A stretch of 64,000 bases of DNA from JARFQH01 sp041299015 (GCA_041299015.1 JBFYWB010000095.1:22904-86903); one strand, 5' to 3'. Positions 1 through 9,455 are shown, numbered from the stretch's first letter. Numbers and translations are program-made. The notes: generated by a model not told the origin, from the sequence alone.

Positions 1-26
1 AAATCGCCGCGGCGATGACATAGGCA

Positions 27-2222
27 TCAGATAGTAGCCTCGACCGTGGTCGTCCCCTTTCCGTCACGGATGCCCACGACTTCGGTTTGGACCAGATCGC
101 CCCATGTCTCCCGGTACATGGCCCTGTAAACGACCTCGAACATGAAATAAAGCAGCTCATACGCCGAGGCGGCCAACAGGGGTTTCTCGAGGAGCGCCAT
201 CAGCTGGTTATTTTTTTCAGCCGCACGCTTGAGTGATTCCAAATCGGTCAATATCTCGCGCCCCTCGCCGCCGCCAGGGTGCGCTTTATTCCACTTGATC
301 TTCAGTTGGGTCATTTGTTTTCGTGACGCAGCCAGAAGGCTCCGGCAGGTCTTTTCGCTCTTGAATACCCTCTGGCCGGCCATAATCTCTCTGGTGCGCC
401 TATCGATGCAGTGCTTTTCCATCTGCAATTCGTTCAGGCACAACGCCCGGATAGCGTCGGTCAAGCCGATGGTGACCCCTTGCAGGATGGGCTTTTTGTC
501 TCCGGTTTTCATTGCCATTTCTGTCCGGGCGCTGTGCCAGAACATTCGGCTGGCGTTTTTGAAAACCTCGAGCTGGGCCGCGGTGTCGCCCGCGGCGTTG
601 AACATCAGGGTTTTGATGCCGATGATCAGTTTGCCGGTCTGAACAAACAGCCGTTCCCCGGTGACCATTTCGTAGATGATCCCAACCGCAGCGTACCAGT
701 CCTGGAGAAACAGAATGCGAGCGGCGCTGTGCAGGCAGGCTGCCAGGGCCTCATTCGAGATCAAATGCGTCGGTGTTGCGTAGGCGGGGGTTCCGCCCAA
801 AATCGGCTGCGCCGCCTGTCGATCGTCAGCGGAGCCGCAGACAACCGCGGTTTCAACATCGATGAGTCCGATAGAATAGGCTTCGCTCGTGTTAAGGAAA
901 TCCGGATATCTCGCCCTGTCGCCGGCAATCAGGAGATTGTCCGGTTTCAGGTCGCGCATGGCCACACCCTTTGTCCGCAGCCAGGCCAACAGATCGAGCA
1001 GGTTGGTCACGAGACCGGCAATCTGGTGCTTGTTCTGGCTGACCGTCACGGACTGGATGCATCCCCGAATGGTGCGGCGATAGGAGTCGATGGCGTCTTT
1101 ATTTTCCGCAAAGGTTTTTTTCAGCAGAGCGTTAATTTTTTCGACACGCTCCGGCGCGAGGTCTTTTTCGTCGGCCTCCAGTTGCTTGCCGGCCAAATGA
1201 ATCAAAAACCACTTCTGCAGTGTGTAGCGGGGAACATCGTGCTGAGCGGCGTTGTTTAGTAAAATTCGAAACTGTTCCTCGAATGCCGCGTAAACCTTTC
1301 GGACAGCGTCGAGCTGTGCGTCGTTTTCGAGGGCATACCGTCCCTCGAAACCGTGGTTTTCCCAAATGACATCCGGATAACCGACGATCTCTTGGACCAA
1401 TTTGTTGGACAGATCGTGGAAGTCATTAACGACTCGACTGAGGAAAAAAAAGCGTGAAAGATCCATCACAAAGACATATGCATTCCCGATTCTCAGGTGA
1501 GACTGGAAAGAAGGGAACTTTTTCAGCCAGTCGAGATATTTTTCTTCCAATAGCTCCGGGGCGAGCTGTTTACTCTCCGAGAAGTGATGGACCATTTTGA
1601 GGACCGCCGACACCGTCGGCACGATGCATTCCCGAGGGGCAACCCTCTTGACGATCTTCCGGTCGGATTCGATGGCGGTTATGTAGGTATCAAAATCGGT
1701 AATCGGTTTCCGGGGGACCTTGATCACGAAATGTTCGTCGTAAATAACGGTGAAACATTTGCTGCGGCTGGTGCTGTCGTCGCCGGCAAGACCGACGCTC
1801 ATGCGCCTCGAAACCCATTGCCTGTCATGGAACACATGCAATTCATAGGTCCTGGCCGCGCCGACACCACTGGAGCCGAGCAGTTCAACGCGACCTTTGG
1901 CCTGCTGGGTCTCTCCCAACTGGATCTTGTAAATATTCAGAAAAAATTCGACAATACTGTCCTCGTCGATCTCTTTCGCCTCGTCGAGCGGCTCGATCAT
2001 CTCTTCGACAAGCGCCGGAGAAGGTTCCTTTGGCGTTGCGGTTTTGCCTTTGCGTTTGCGTTTCCAGAAAAACAGCCCGATGACAGCCAAGAAAAAGGAA
2101 CCCGAGAGTGCCGGCAGAATGACGGGGTGATGGCCGATCAGCGGCACGTTCGTCAGCACGTGATCGACCTCTCTGAATTTATTGGTTATTATCTCTAAAA
2201 CATCCCGGTGGTTAATTTGCAT
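27..2222 (-). CDS. Membrane-anchored divergent Ser/Thr protein kinase-like protein
   Basis: 731 residues. One membrane helix at about 31-53 is followed by a basic KRKRKGK stretch, which suggests an N-terminal anchor with a cytoplasmic kinase-like body. Visible kinase elements are a VIKVP box (Lys168, candidate ATP lysine), the catalytic loop MRDLKPDN (422-429; Asp424, Asn429), DVE at 455-457 in place of DFG, GGTPAYATP (about 476-484) resembling the activation/APE segment, and DWYAAVGIIYEMVTG (about 508-522) as subdomain IX. The distance from Lys168 to Asp424 is far longer than in ordinary kinases, implying a large helical insertion. The C-terminal about 200 residues match nothing I recognise. 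It stands alone, divergent from panC, and its substrate is unknown. The kinase fold is well supported; activity is inferred. Confidence 0.75.
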   Translation of the reverse strand: MQINHRDVLEIITNKFREVDHVLTNVPLIGHHPVILPALSGSFFLAVIGLFFWKRKRKGKTATPKEPSPALVEEMIEPLDEAKEIDEDSIVEFFLNIYKIQLGETQQAKGRVELLGSSGVGAARTYELHVFHDRQWVSRRMSVGLAGDDSTSRSKCFTVIYDEHFVIKVPRKPITDFDTYITAIESDRKIVKRVAPRECIVPTVSAVLKMVHHFSESKQLAPELLEEKYLDWLKKFPSFQSHLRIGNAYVFVMDLSRFFFLSRVVNDFHDLSNKLVQEIVGYPDVIWENHGFEGRYALENDAQLDAVRKVYAAFEEQFRILLNNAAQHDVPRYTLQKWFLIHLAGKQLEADEKDLAPERVEKINALLKKTFAENKDAIDSYRRTIRGCIQSVTVSQNKHQIAGLVTNLLDLLAWLRTKGVAMRDLKPDNLLIAGDRARYPDFLNTSEAYSIGLIDVETAVVCGSADDRQAAQPILGGTPAYATPTHLISNEALAACLHSAARILFLQDWYAAVGIIYEMVTGERLFVQTGKLIIGIKTLMFNAAGDTAAQLEVFKNASRMFWHSARTEMAMKTGDKKPILQGVTIGLTDAIRALCLNELQMEKHCIDRRTREIMAGQRVFKSEKTCRSLLAASRKQMTQLKIKWNKAHPGGGEGREILTDLESLKRAAEKNNQLMALLEKPLLAASAYELLYFMFEVVYRAMYRETWGDLVQTEVVGIRDGKGTTTVEATI

Positions 2223-2446
2223 GAAGATGCGCCTTGAAGCAGTTCTGAGTCATGTCCGTCGCGCAGATCTGTGAAGATCAACAAAATCAAATAATTATAC
2301 AGCGAATTGCCGTTTTGATCAACTCTTATCTGAAAAACGTGCCTGCGACCGGTTGTCTGTCCGCCACAGTCGCCCGCCCCGGCTTTTTGATGGTGTTTTA
2401 TGTGCCTGTCAGAACGGAATCACCTTGGAATAACAAAAGCTTTTTG

Positions 2447-2452
2447 TTGACA
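2447..2452 (+). promoter_or_regulatory. Possible -35 box upstream of panC
   Basis: A perfect TTGACA lies 50 bases before panC in an AT-rich stretch. The best nearby -10-like hexamer, TAAATT at 2465-2470, is only 12 bases away, so the promoter is not convincing as a standard sigma70 site. The remaining 2223-2501 gap shows no believable gene. Confidence 0.25.
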
Positions 2453-2501
2453 TTGCTACATTAGTAAATTAGGTAGGTGGGTTAAAAATTTTCGAGGAAT
2501 T

Positions 2502-3398
2502 ATGGTCAAGGTCATTTCAGCGGTGAAGGAAATGCAGGAACGCGCCGAAGAGCTGCGCCGGGGCAATCGGCGCATTGCCTGTGTCCCGACCATGGGTTTT
2601 TTGCACGACGGACATCTGTCACTGATGCGAATGGCACGGCAGGCCGCCGATACCCTCGTGGTCAGTATTTTTGTCAACCCGGCTCAGTTCGGCCCCGGCG
2701 AAGATTTCGAAACCTATCCCCGGGACCTGGATAGAGACCTGGGGTTGTGCGCCCATGAAAATGTCGACATCGTGTTTACGCCCGAGACGGCGACACTCTA
2801 CCCCGAGGGCTACCAGAGTTATGTGAAGCTCGAACACCTGCCGCACCACCTGTGCGGCCTCTCGCGGCCGGTTTTTTTCACCGGCGTTGCCACAGTGGTC
2901 TGCAAGCTTTTCAATATCGTCCGCCCGCACAGCGCAGTTTTTGGCGAGAAAGACTACCAGCAACTGCTGATCATCCGACGCATGGTCAAGGACCTCAATT
3001 TCAACATCGATATCATCGGTGCCCCCATCGTCAGGGAAAAAGACGGTCTGGCGATGAGTTCCCGCAATGCATACCTGAAACCCGGACAACGCCCGGCAGC
3101 CCTAACGCTCTATCGCTCTCTCGTTCAGGCCACAAGACGGGTCGAAACCGGTGAACGAGACGCCGCGCGAATTCTGCAGGAAGCACGCGACTTGATTGCC
3201 GTACAACCCGAGACCGAGATCGACTACCTGAGCATCTGTGATCCGGAATCCCTGGTCGCTGTGGCGCGTATCGATCGGCCGGCGTTGATGGCCCTGGCCG
3301 TTAAGGTGGGCAAAACCCGGCTGATCGACAACACGATTTTGCCGGGTTCCTCCTCCGAGGTTCGGTCCATTGCAGTCGATTTCGATAAACCGGCATGA
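2502..3398 (+). CDS. panC: Pantothenate synthetase
   Basis: 298 residues, slightly longer than the usual about 280. It condenses pantoate and beta-alanine with ATP to make pantothenate, the coenzyme A precursor, in the cytoplasm. The nucleotidyltransferase-fold HxGH motif is HDGH at 35-38 after VPTMGFL. VNPAQF (about 58-63) and GEKDYQQL (about 149) are standard pantoate/ATP-site segments, and the KMSKS-like MSSRN is at 185-189. The ATG has a GAGGAA Shine-Dalgarno sequence just upstream. The gene is first in a run with metK and ahcY on the same strand; panB and panD are not in the window. Confidence 0.96.
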   Translation: MVKVISAVKEMQERAEELRRGNRRIACVPTMGFLHDGHLSLMRMARQAADTLVVSIFVNPAQFGPGEDFETYPRDLDRDLGLCAHENVDIVFTPETATLYPEGYQSYVKLEHLPHHLCGLSRPVFFTGVATVVCKLFNIVRPHSAVFGEKDYQQLLIIRRMVKDLNFNIDIIGAPIVREKDGLAMSSRNAYLKPGQRPAALTLYRSLVQATRRVETGERDAARILQEARDLIAVQPETEIDYLSICDPESLVAVARIDRPALMALAVKVGKTRLIDNTILPGSSSEVRSIAVDFDKPA

Positions 3399-3507
3399 CA
3401 AGCTGGCTTTTTTTTCGCATTGGACCCGGTGTGTGGGCTGCACCGATTATCTTTGGGTTCTTAACGAAAACAGCACCCCTTAATTTTGCGGTTGGAAAGG
3501 ATCAGGC

Positions 3508-4680
3508 ATGGAAGAAAAAGAGCAGTTTTTTTTCACCTCCGAATCGGTGACCGAGGGTCATCCGGACAAGGTCTCCGACCAGATATCGGATGCCATACTG
3601 GATGCCATCATCGCTCAAGACAAGAACTGCCGCGTCGCCTGCGAAACGCTGGTGACCACCGGCCTGGCGTTTATCGCCGGAGAAATCACCACGAGCACCT
3701 ATGTAGAGATGCCCCAGATCGTCCGCGACACGATCAAGGACATCGGGTACAACTCTTCCCAGATGGGGTTCGATTGGCAGACCTGCAGCGTCATCACCAG
3801 TATCGATCACCAGTCACTTGATATCGCGCAAGGCGTCGACCGGGGCAACGGACTCTACAAGGAACAGGGTGCCGGTGACCAGGGACTCATGTTCGGGTAT
3901 GCCTGCGATGAGACCCCCGAAATGATGCCGCTGCCGATTATGCTGGCCCACAAAATCTGCCGCCGCTTGGCGGAAGTTCGTAAAAACGGTTCGCTCGATT
4001 TCCTGCGTCCCGACGGCAAATCACAGGTCACGGTGGAATACGAAAACGGTGTGCCCAAACGCATCGACGCCGTGGTCGTCGCCGCCCAGCACAAACCGGA
4101 TGTCGAGTACGAGTTTCTGCGCGATGCCATCATCAAAAGCGTCATCAGGAAAATTTTGCCGGCGGAAATGGTCGACATGGAAACGCGCTACTATATCAAC
4201 GCCACCGGTCGTTTCGTCGTCGGCGGTCCGATGGGAGACTGCGGGCTGACCGGACGCAAGATTATCGTCGACACTTACGGCGGACAGGGGGGCCATGGCG
4301 GCGGGTGCTTCTCCGGGAAAGATCCGTCGAAGGTCGACCGCACCGGTTCCTACATGGCGCGTCACATCGCCAAAAACATCGTCGCGGCCGGTCTGGCCAA
4401 GAAGTGTGAAATACAGATCGCCTATGCCATCGGGGTGGCCGAACCGGTGTCGCTGATGGTGGATACCATGGGAACCGGCAAAGTTTCCAAAAAAAGGATC
4501 AAGGAAATCATCAAGGAATGCTTCGATCTGCGCCCGGCGGCCATTATCGAGTACCTGGATCTGCTGCGCCCCATTTACCGTAAATCGGCCGCCTATGGCC
4601 ACTTCGGCCGCACCGAGCCGGAATTCAGCTGGGAGAAAACCAACATGGCGGACAAAATGTGTGAGCAGGCGGGAATTTAA
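3508..4680 (+). CDS. metK: S-adenosylmethionine synthetase
   Basis: 390 residues, full family length. It makes SAM from methionine and ATP. The N-terminal SESVTEGHPDKVSDQISDA signature, GAGDQGLMFGYA and the glycine-rich phosphate loop around 257-275 (GGQGGHGGG followed by FSGKDPSKVDR) are all intact. The ATG follows GGAAAGG. The 109-base gap after panC contains no SAM or SAH riboswitch that I can recognise. Together with ahcY, 24 bases downstream, it covers the two ends of the methyl cycle. Confidence 0.98.
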   Translation: MEEKEQFFFTSESVTEGHPDKVSDQISDAILDAIIAQDKNCRVACETLVTTGLAFIAGEITTSTYVEMPQIVRDTIKDIGYNSSQMGFDWQTCSVITSIDHQSLDIAQGVDRGNGLYKEQGAGDQGLMFGYACDETPEMMPLPIMLAHKICRRLAEVRKNGSLDFLRPDGKSQVTVEYENGVPKRIDAVVVAAQHKPDVEYEFLRDAIIKSVIRKILPAEMVDMETRYYINATGRFVVGGPMGDCGLTGRKIIVDTYGGQGGHGGGCFSGKDPSKVDRTGSYMARHIAKNIVAAGLAKKCEIQIAYAIGVAEPVSLMVDTMGTGKVSKKRIKEIIKECFDLRPAAIIEYLDLLRPIYRKSAAYGHFGRTEPEFSWEKTNMADKMCEQAGI

Positions 4681-4704
4681 TCACCTTAAGGAAAGGTTTC
4701 AGCA

Positions 4705-5961
4705 ATGAATTACGATGTCAAGGATATCGACCTGGCGAAGGACGGGGCGCTGCGCATTGAGTGGGCCAATCACAATATGGTCGTCCTCAACCGGATCCGG
4801 CAGAGGTTTGAAAAGGAGAAACCGCTCAAGGGGGTCCGGCTGGGCGCCTGTCTGCATGTGACCACCGAAACGGCATCACTGATGCAGACCTTGAAAGCCG
4901 GCGGCGCCCAGGTGGCGCTGTGTGCCTCGAATCCGTTGAGTACCCAGGACGATGTGGCGGCCTCGCTGGTCAAACACGACAAAATACCGGTTTTTGCCGT
5001 CAAGGGTGAAAACAATAAGCTCTACTATGCCCATATCAACGCGGTTATCGACACCAAACCCCATTACACGATGGATGATGGCGCCGATCTGGTTTCCACC
5101 CTGCACTCCGAACGCTCGGATCTCTTGTCGGAAGTCAGCGGCGGAACGGAGGAGACCACCACCGGCGTGATCCGTTTGCGCAGCATGGCGGCTGAGGGGG
5201 TGCTGAAATATCCGATTATCGCCGTCAACGACGCCCAGACCAAGCATTTTTTCGACAACCGATACGGAACCGGCCAGAGCACCATCGACGGGATCGTTCG
5301 CGCCACCAACCGCCTGCTGGCCGGCGCCGTCTTTGTCGTCTGCGGCTACGGCTGGTGTGGCCGGGGCGTGGCCATGCGCGCTCGCGGAATGGGTTCCAAT
5401 GTGATTGTGACCGAAATCGACCCCCTGCGCGCCATCGAGGCGGTCATGGACGGCTTCACGGTGATGCCGATCCGCAAAGCGGCCGCTGTTGGGGATTTCT
5501 TCTGCACGCTGACGGGCAACATTGCGGTCATCCGCCAGGAACATTTTGAACTCATGAAAGACGGAGCGATCGTCGCCAACTCCGGTCATTTCAATGTGGA
5601 GCTCGACCTGGAGGGGTTGAGCGGTATCGCCGTGTCCCATCGGCTGATAAGGCCGTTCGTGGAGGAATACGTGCTGAAAAACGGCCGCCGCATCAATGTT
5701 CTGGGGGAAGGTCGGTTGATCAACCTGGCGGCAGCCGAGGGCCACCCGTCGAGCGTGATGGACATGAGTTTTGCCAATCAGGCGCTCTGTGTCGAGTACA
5801 TGGTTAAAAACAAGGCTGTCCTTGCCAACACCGTCCACCCCGTACCCGAATATATCGATCGGCGGATTGCCAAGGAGAAGCTGGAGGCCATGGGGGCCAA
5901 AATCGACAAACTGACGCCCCAGCAGAAAAAGTACCTCGCATCGTGGAGCCTGGGGACCTAA
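4705..5961 (+). CDS. ahcY: Adenosylhomocysteinase
   Basis: 418 residues. It reversibly hydrolyses S-adenosylhomocysteine to adenosine and homocysteine, removing the product inhibitor of methyltransferases. The catalytic stretch EETTTGVIRL and the Lys/Asp pair in NDAQTKHFFDNRYGTGQS are present. The NAD-binding GYGWCGRGVAMRARGMG is at about 213-230. The protein ends in a short WSLGT tail rather than the KYRY-type C-terminus of the eukaryotic form, as in short bacterial/archaeal-like homologues. It starts 24 bases after metK with an AAGGAAAGG Shine-Dalgarno sequence, so the two are very likely co-transcribed. Confidence 0.97.
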   Translation: MNYDVKDIDLAKDGALRIEWANHNMVVLNRIRQRFEKEKPLKGVRLGACLHVTTETASLMQTLKAGGAQVALCASNPLSTQDDVAASLVKHDKIPVFAVKGENNKLYYAHINAVIDTKPHYTMDDGADLVSTLHSERSDLLSEVSGGTEETTTGVIRLRSMAAEGVLKYPIIAVNDAQTKHFFDNRYGTGQSTIDGIVRATNRLLAGAVFVVCGYGWCGRGVAMRARGMGSNVIVTEIDPLRAIEAVMDGFTVMPIRKAAAVGDFFCTLTGNIAVIRQEHFELMKDGAIVANSGHFNVELDLEGLSGIAVSHRLIRPFVEEYVLKNGRRINVLGEGRLINLAAAEGHPSSVMDMSFANQALCVEYMVKNKAVLANTVHPVPEYIDRRIAKEKLEAMGAKIDKLTPQQKKYLASWSLGT

Positions 5962-6060
5962 GTGCACACCCTGGGCGGTCCGCAACCGGCTGCCGGAAAA
6001 AGTCAGCCGGAGCGGCTCTAAAGCCCGACCGGGTCTTTGGAATTGATCACGAAAACACTT

Positions 6061-6915
6061 TCAGGTACGCCCGCCGCTCCACCTCAATTTGGCCTTTAGA
6101 ACATCGTAATACGGCTGGTTCGGCTCTGAGATCATATGGATCGGATGCGGCGACTTGCAGATCGCTATCGTGTCCCGATCATCGATGGAAAGTCCCTGCT
6201 GACCGTCGAAGGTGAGCATGATGTCCGAGGAGCGTTTTTCCAACTTGATGGTGACGGTCGCGGCGTCGGGGATGATCAGGGGGCGGTTTGTCAGGGTAAA
6301 CGGGCAGATCGGCGTCATGATCATCGCCGGCACGGCCGGATGGATCACAGGCCCGCCGGCGGCCAGGGAGTAAGCGGTCGAGCCGGTCGGCGTCGCCACG
6401 ATAAGCCCATCGGCCCGATAGGTCGTCAGATAGCGATCGTTGATATAGGTCTCGATATAGGCGAGGCGGGCCAAGGCACCTTTGTTGATCACCACATCGT
6501 TGAGCACGGTTTCGACCGCGCGTTGCTGGTTCCGACGAATCACCCTAACCAGCAGGCGCATGCGGGGTTGAGTGGTGAAGGTGCCGTTCAGTATGGCGGC
6601 CGCAACGCAAAAGAGACGATCTTCGGTGATCTCGGCCAGGAAGCCGACCTCGCCGAACTTGACCCCTAAAATCGGTATGGATTTATCGCCGATCCAACGA
6701 ACGGCGCTTAGAAAGGTGCCGTCACCACCTAAAACGAAAATACAAAACAGATCCGCCGGGGCCTCCTCCGACATGCCTGACGGACGGTCAAGCTGCGGCA
6801 GCCGGCTTTCCTTGCGAACGGTTCCAACCCCTTTTTCAGCCAACCAGCCTTCCAGCTCGTCCGCTTTACGGCTGACCATTGGGTCTGCTTTGACCACGAT
6901 GCCGATCGTTTTCAC
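6061..6915 (-). CDS. nadK: NAD kinase
   Basis: 284 residues. It phosphorylates NAD to NADP using ATP or polyphosphate. GGDGT at 63-67, NDVVINKG (about 139-146) and the ATPTGSTAYSLAAGGP block (about 180-195) are the diagnostic motifs of the family. It converges on ahcY across a 99-base gap with a weak CCGGCTG/CAGCCGG hairpin (5986-6010) and no T-run. The C-terminal SGGRT tail is unremarkable. Confidence 0.96.
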   Translation of the reverse strand: MKTIGIVVKADPMVSRKADELEGWLAEKGVGTVRKESRLPQLDRPSGMSEEAPADLFCIFVLGGDGTFLSAVRWIGDKSIPILGVKFGEVGFLAEITEDRLFCVAAAILNGTFTTQPRMRLLVRVIRRNQQRAVETVLNDVVINKGALARLAYIETYINDRYLTTYRADGLIVATPTGSTAYSLAAGGPVIHPAVPAMIMTPICPFTLTNRPLIIPDAATVTIKLEKRSSDIMLTFDGQQGLSIDDRDTIAICKSPHPIHMISEPNQPYYDVLKAKLRWSGGRT

Positions 6916-7029
6916 GCGATGAACATTTCCTTGCTCTTGCGGTAAACCACGGACTGAAACCGTTTGTAGTCATACAGGCAAGTAGCCCAAACGGCAATAT
7001 TTTTTTCCCGCCGAACAAATAAAATCAAC

Positions 7030-7059
7030 TTGACTCGATCTGCACATCCGCTCTATAAA
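7030..7059 (+). promoter_or_regulatory. Sigma70-like promoter of the first liv operon
   Basis: TTGACT (7030-7035) and TATAAA (7054-7059) are separated by 18 bases, 66 bases before livJ. An inverted repeat, GACTCGA (7032-7038) and TCGAGTC (7069-7075), flanks the -10 region and could bind a regulator; that part is inference. Confidence 0.6.
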
Positions 7060-7124
7060 CATTCGGATTCGAGTCGGAAATATCGGGCGTCATCAACAGA
7101 CATAGGCCAAGAGGAGGATTTACT

Positions 7125-8246
7125 ATGAACACGAGAAAAACATTCACAGTTGCGATTGTCGGCGTATTTTTGATGTTCACTCTGGTAGGAATCGGCGTCG
7201 CAGCCGACACCATCAAACTGGGTGTCGCCGGGGCCCACAGCGGTGACCTGGCTTCGTACGGCATTCCCAGCGTTAAGGCGGCGGAACTGGTCGTTAAGAA
7301 AATAAACGCCGCCGGCGGCGTGCTGGGCAAACAGGTGCAACTGCTGGTGGAAGACGATGTCTGCAAGCCTGAAATTGCGACCAATACGGCCACCAAGCTG
7401 GTTTCGGAAGGGGTCGACGTGGTTCTGGGCCACATCTGCAGCGGCGCCACCAAGCCGGCTCTGGGCATCTACAAAGACGCCAAGGTCATCGCCATGTCGC
7501 CGTCGGCCACCAACCCGGGCCTGACCCAAAGCGGTGACTATCCGAATTTTTATCGCACCATCGCTTCGGACGACGCTCAGGCCAAGAAGATAGTCGATTT
7601 TGCCCTCGACGTGCTGAAAGTCAAGAAGATCGCCGTTCTGCACGACAAGGGCGACTACGGCAAGGGGCTGGCCGAATTCGCCAAGGCCTTCACTGAAAGC
7701 GATCCCCGTGGCGAAGTGGTCCTTTACGAGGGAATTACACCAGGGGCGGTCGACTACTCGGCCGTCGTCCAGAAAGTCAAGCAGTCCGGTGCCGATGCGG
7801 TTGTTTTCGGCGGCTATCATCCCGAAGCCTCCAAGATCGTCACCCAAATGAGAAAGAAGAAGATGGACGCCTTCTTTATCTCCGATGACGGCGTGAAGGA
7901 CGACACCTTTATCAAAGTCGCCGGCAATTATGCCGAAGGCGTGTATGCCACCGGTCCCCGAGACCTGTCGAACAATCCTCTTTACAAAGAGGCGATCGAG
8001 GAACATCGCAAAGCCTACGGCGAAGACCCCGGAGCCTTCTTTCAGGAGGCGTATTCCGCCTCCCTGGCCCTGCTCAATGCGATCGCAAAAGCGGGGTCTA
8101 CCGACTACGACGCAGTGCGCCAAGCCCTGCAAAACAATGACGTCGAAACCCCGGTCGGTAAAATCCGTTTCGATGAAAAAGGTGATGCCATCGGTGTCGG
8201 CTTCTCCATGTATCAGGTCGAAAACGGCAAGTATGTCGAAAGATAA
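7125..8246 (+). CDS. livJ: Branched-chain amino-acid-type ABC transporter substrate-binding protein
   Basis: 373 residues. A Sec signal peptide (about residues 1-26, ending GIGVAA before DTIKLG) directs it to the periplasm. The mature part is a type I periplasmic binding protein of the LivJ/ANF-receptor family, with an IKLGVAGAHSGDLASYG start and a two-lobed pattern. It presents ligand to the LivHM channel. The ligand cannot be read from sequence: leucine/isoleucine/valine is the family default, but many such proteins bind other amino acids or aromatic acids. The ATG has an AGGAGG site. A strong hairpin follows the gene before livH. Confidence 0.92.
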   Translation: MNTRKTFTVAIVGVFLMFTLVGIGVAADTIKLGVAGAHSGDLASYGIPSVKAAELVVKKINAAGGVLGKQVQLLVEDDVCKPEIATNTATKLVSEGVDVVLGHICSGATKPALGIYKDAKVIAMSPSATNPGLTQSGDYPNFYRTIASDDAQAKKIVDFALDVLKVKKIAVLHDKGDYGKGLAEFAKAFTESDPRGEVVLYEGITPGAVDYSAVVQKVKQSGADAVVFGGYHPEASKIVTQMRKKKMDAFFISDDGVKDDTFIKVAGNYAEGVYATGPRDLSNNPLYKEAIEEHRKAYGEDPGAFFQEAYSASLALLNAIAKAGSTDYDAVRQALQNNDVETPVGKIRFDEKGDAIGVGFSMYQVENGKYVER

Positions 8247-8269
8247 GCTGTAGGACGCCGGCTCTGGAG

Positions 8270-8294
8270 GGGGAAAGGCACAACGCCTTTCCCC
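8270..8294 (+). terminator. Hairpin between livJ and livH (partial terminator or mRNA stabiliser)
   Basis: A perfect 10-bp stem, GGGGAAAGGC and GCCTTTCCCC, with loop ACAAC, lies 23 bases after the livJ stop, followed by TGAGTTTTA. The T-run is short, so partial termination or 3'-end protection is more likely than a full stop. Either would let the binding protein be made in excess over the membrane subunits. Confidence 0.6.
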
Positions 8295-8453
8295 TGAGTT
8301 TTATCCGCAGATGACATCCGCGCACGCCATTGCCATCGATGATTTTGAATCAGCCGCATGGACATGCGCTGCCGTTGCCCAAACAGCGATCCCGCCGCCC
8401 TCGGCCGGTTGCCGGAAGCGGCGTATGGCTGAACCCTCGGGACGAGGACCAAC

Positions 8454-9368
8454 ATGCTCTGGGATTTCGACTATTTCGTGGAGTTGTTCCTGGCCGGGCT
8501 GACCCGCGGGAGCATCTATGCATTGATTGCGCTGGGTTACACCATGGTATATGGGATCATCCAGTTGATCAATTTTGCCCATGGTGAAATCTACATGATC
8601 GGCGCCTTTACGGCGCTCATCGCCACCGGCGTTCTGACGCTCATGGGCTGGAACACGGTGGCCATCCTTTTCATTGCCGCCGGATTGGCGGTGCTCTATT
8701 CATCGGCTTATGGGTACACGCTCGAAAAAGTCGCCTACAAGCCCCTGCGGAAAGCCCCGCGGCTTTCGGCCCTTATCAGCGCCATCGGAATGTCGCTGTT
8801 TCTGCAGAATTACGTGCTGCTCGCGCAGACCTCCGATTTTCTTCCCTATCCGGCCCTTATCCCCGAATTCAAATGGCTGGAGCCTTGGGAACACGTCGTC
8901 CGCTCCTCCCAGATCGTCATTTTCGCCACCACGGCCATCGTCATGGTTCTATTGACGTTACTGATCAAGTTCACCCGGATCGGCAAGGCCATGCGGGCCA
9001 CCGCACAAGACAAGGAAATGGCGATGCTGGTGGGCGTGGACGTGAACCGCGTCATATCGGTTACCTTTATCGTCGGGTCGGCTACGGCGGCTATCGGCGG
9101 CGTGTTGATCGCCTCGCACATCGGTCAGATCAATTTCTACATCGGCTTTATCGCCGGGATCAAAGCCTTTGTCGCCGCCGTTCTGGGCGGTATCGGCAGC
9201 ATCCCGGGAGCGGTGCTCGGCAGCCTGGTGCTGGGATGGACCGAAAGCTTTTTCACGGGTTACATTTCGAGCGATTACGAAGATGTCTTTGCTTTTCTGT
9301 TCCTGGTTTTCATTCTGATCTTCAGACCTTCCGGCATCCTGGGCCGTTCGGAAACCGAGAAGGTGTGA
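8454..9368 (+). CDS. livH: Branched-chain amino-acid-type ABC transporter permease, LivH type
   Basis: 304 residues with about eight predicted membrane helices. The N-terminal segment LTRGSIYALIALGYTMVYGI, the downstream QLINFAHGE and the cytoplasmic-loop RIGKAMRATAQDKEMAMLVG are the hallmark LivH segments, the last being the coupling region for the ATPases. Near the C-terminus, GIKAFVAAVLGGIGSIPGA is also typical. It pairs with LivM downstream to form the inner-membrane channel. The 207-base gap after livJ holds only the hairpin described separately. Confidence 0.94.
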   Translation: MLWDFDYFVELFLAGLTRGSIYALIALGYTMVYGIIQLINFAHGEIYMIGAFTALIATGVLTLMGWNTVAILFIAAGLAVLYSSAYGYTLEKVAYKPLRKAPRLSALISAIGMSLFLQNYVLLAQTSDFLPYPALIPEFKWLEPWEHVVRSSQIVIFATTAIVMVLLTLLIKFTRIGKAMRATAQDKEMAMLVGVDVNRVISVTFIVGSATAAIGGVLIASHIGQINFYIGFIAGIKAFVAAVLGGIGSIPGAVLGSLVLGWTESFFTGYISSDYEDVFAFLFLVFILIFRPSGILGRSETEKV

Positions 9369-9455
9369 GGTTTCATCGCTGCATCGATTGCGCTGCCTTC
9401 ACGGGGTCCTCTTGAACCGCAGGCATCCCGTCATAGAGATGATAGGATTTGAAAG

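Noticed and set aside
411..1259. Open frame opposite the kinase gene
   Set aside because: The kinase catalytic loop and membrane anchor are on the - strand; this frame has no start site or motif.
2252..2464. A possible 70-residue gene in the gap before panC
   Set aside because: It has no convincing Shine-Dalgarno sequence or known motif and ends in the AT-rich promoter area of panC.
3399..3507. SAM or SAH riboswitch before metK
   Set aside because: None of the conserved SAM-I or SAH riboswitch cores is visible in the 109 bases.
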